Shown here: piece after piece, positions 4,845 through 5,011 of the stretch
Numbering within the stretch: position 1 is the stretch's first letter
Layout of the letters: every line of letters starts with the position of its first letter
Assembly: GCA_964653285.1 (NCBI GenBank)
Contig: CAZZEX010000186.1
Coordinates: forward strand, 1 to 5,011
From: CAZZEX01 sp964653285
GTDB taxonomy: Bacteria; Chloroflexota; Anaerolineae; B4-G1
Direction: 5' to 3'
Length of the DNA stretch: 5,011 nucleotides
The notes under the pieces: generated by a model
What the model saw: only the letters and a program-made list of their open reading frames with translations
Told to the model about the DNA's origin: nothing
Database searches by the model: none
Made by a program: the position numbers and the translations under genes

Positions 4845-5011
4845 CTACCCTATCGGCTCCTTGTAGATGGCATACGTGCAATTCTCTCCCCCCATGGCTA
4901 CACACTCGATTTCCTCCACCCGGAACTTGCGTCCGCCGCTGACCCAATGTAGCCCCTCCTCTAACAGCCCCTTTCCCGCAAAGCAGATCGGTCGGTCAGC
5001 AGTACGCCCCC
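4845..5011 (-). CDS. V4R-like domain protein, C-terminal end (5' truncated by window edge)
   Basis: An open frame enters from the right edge (first full codon at 5009) and ends with TAG at 4847-4845, giving the last 54 residues. The visible tail has the pattern of the end of a V4R (4-vinyl reductase) domain: PICFAGKG, then a Gly-rich turn before KFRVEEIECVAMGGENC, closing with TYAIYKEPIG. Cysteines fall at residues 8, 36 and 44 of this fragment, and the V-E-E-x-E-C...G...C arrangement is typical of the family. V4R domains are thought to bind small molecules and occur in BchJ-like proteins, in activators of the XylR/DmpR type and in stand-alone sensors. What precedes the domain is outside the window, so the full architecture is unknown. 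The gene ends 51 bases before the response regulator on the same strand, which suggests co-transcription and a sensory role. Another small cysteine-containing ligand-binding fold cannot be excluded. Confidence 0.6.
   Translation of the reverse strand, partial: GRTADRPICFAGKGLLEEGLHWVSGGRKFRVEEIECVAMGGENCTYAIYKEPIG

Overview
This 5,011-base window is GC-rich and reads as a stretch of bacterial chromosome. Every convincing gene lies on the minus strand, so the biological order is right to left: (1) the 3' end of a V4R-like domain protein (4845-5011, cut by the window edge); (2) a response regulator with a receiver domain and a degenerate GGDEF-like domain (3900-4793); (3) a dolichol-phosphate-mannose-synthase-type family 2 glycosyltransferase (3018-3770); (4) a very long membrane-protein gene (2938 to beyond base 1) that begins as a YfhO-type GT-C protein and continues, with no stop, into the N-terminus of a Wzx/MATE-like polysaccharide flippase. 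No tRNA, rRNA, CRISPR array or insertion sequence was seen.

The protein styles and the dispersed 7- and 8-base tandem repeats inside coding sequence suggest a member of the Chloroflexota (Anaerolineae-like). This is inference; there is no marker gene in the window to prove it.

Layout from the right edge. The V4R-like gene ends 51 bases before the response regulator, and a perfect hairpin sits in that gap next to the regulator's Shine-Dalgarno. The two probably form a small sensory or regulatory unit. A 129-base spacer holding a long nested inverted repeat separates the regulator from the glycosyltransferase. A 79-base spacer packed with three inverted repeats and an 11-base direct repeat separates the glycosyltransferase from the YfhO/flippase gene.

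The last two genes make sense together. A GT2 enzyme would charge a polyprenyl phosphate with a sugar in the cytoplasm, a flippase would turn the lipid-linked sugar outward, and the YfhO-type GT-C protein would transfer the sugar on the outer face. Here the flippase and GT-C steps appear to be joined in one polypeptide. The big gene also carries five heptamer repeat arrays (in three places) and one octamer inverted repeat, all falling in predicted loops. The reading frame survives all of them for 979 codons. A gain or loss of one heptamer would break the frame, so the gene could be a phase-variable locus, or it may simply tolerate repeat insertion.
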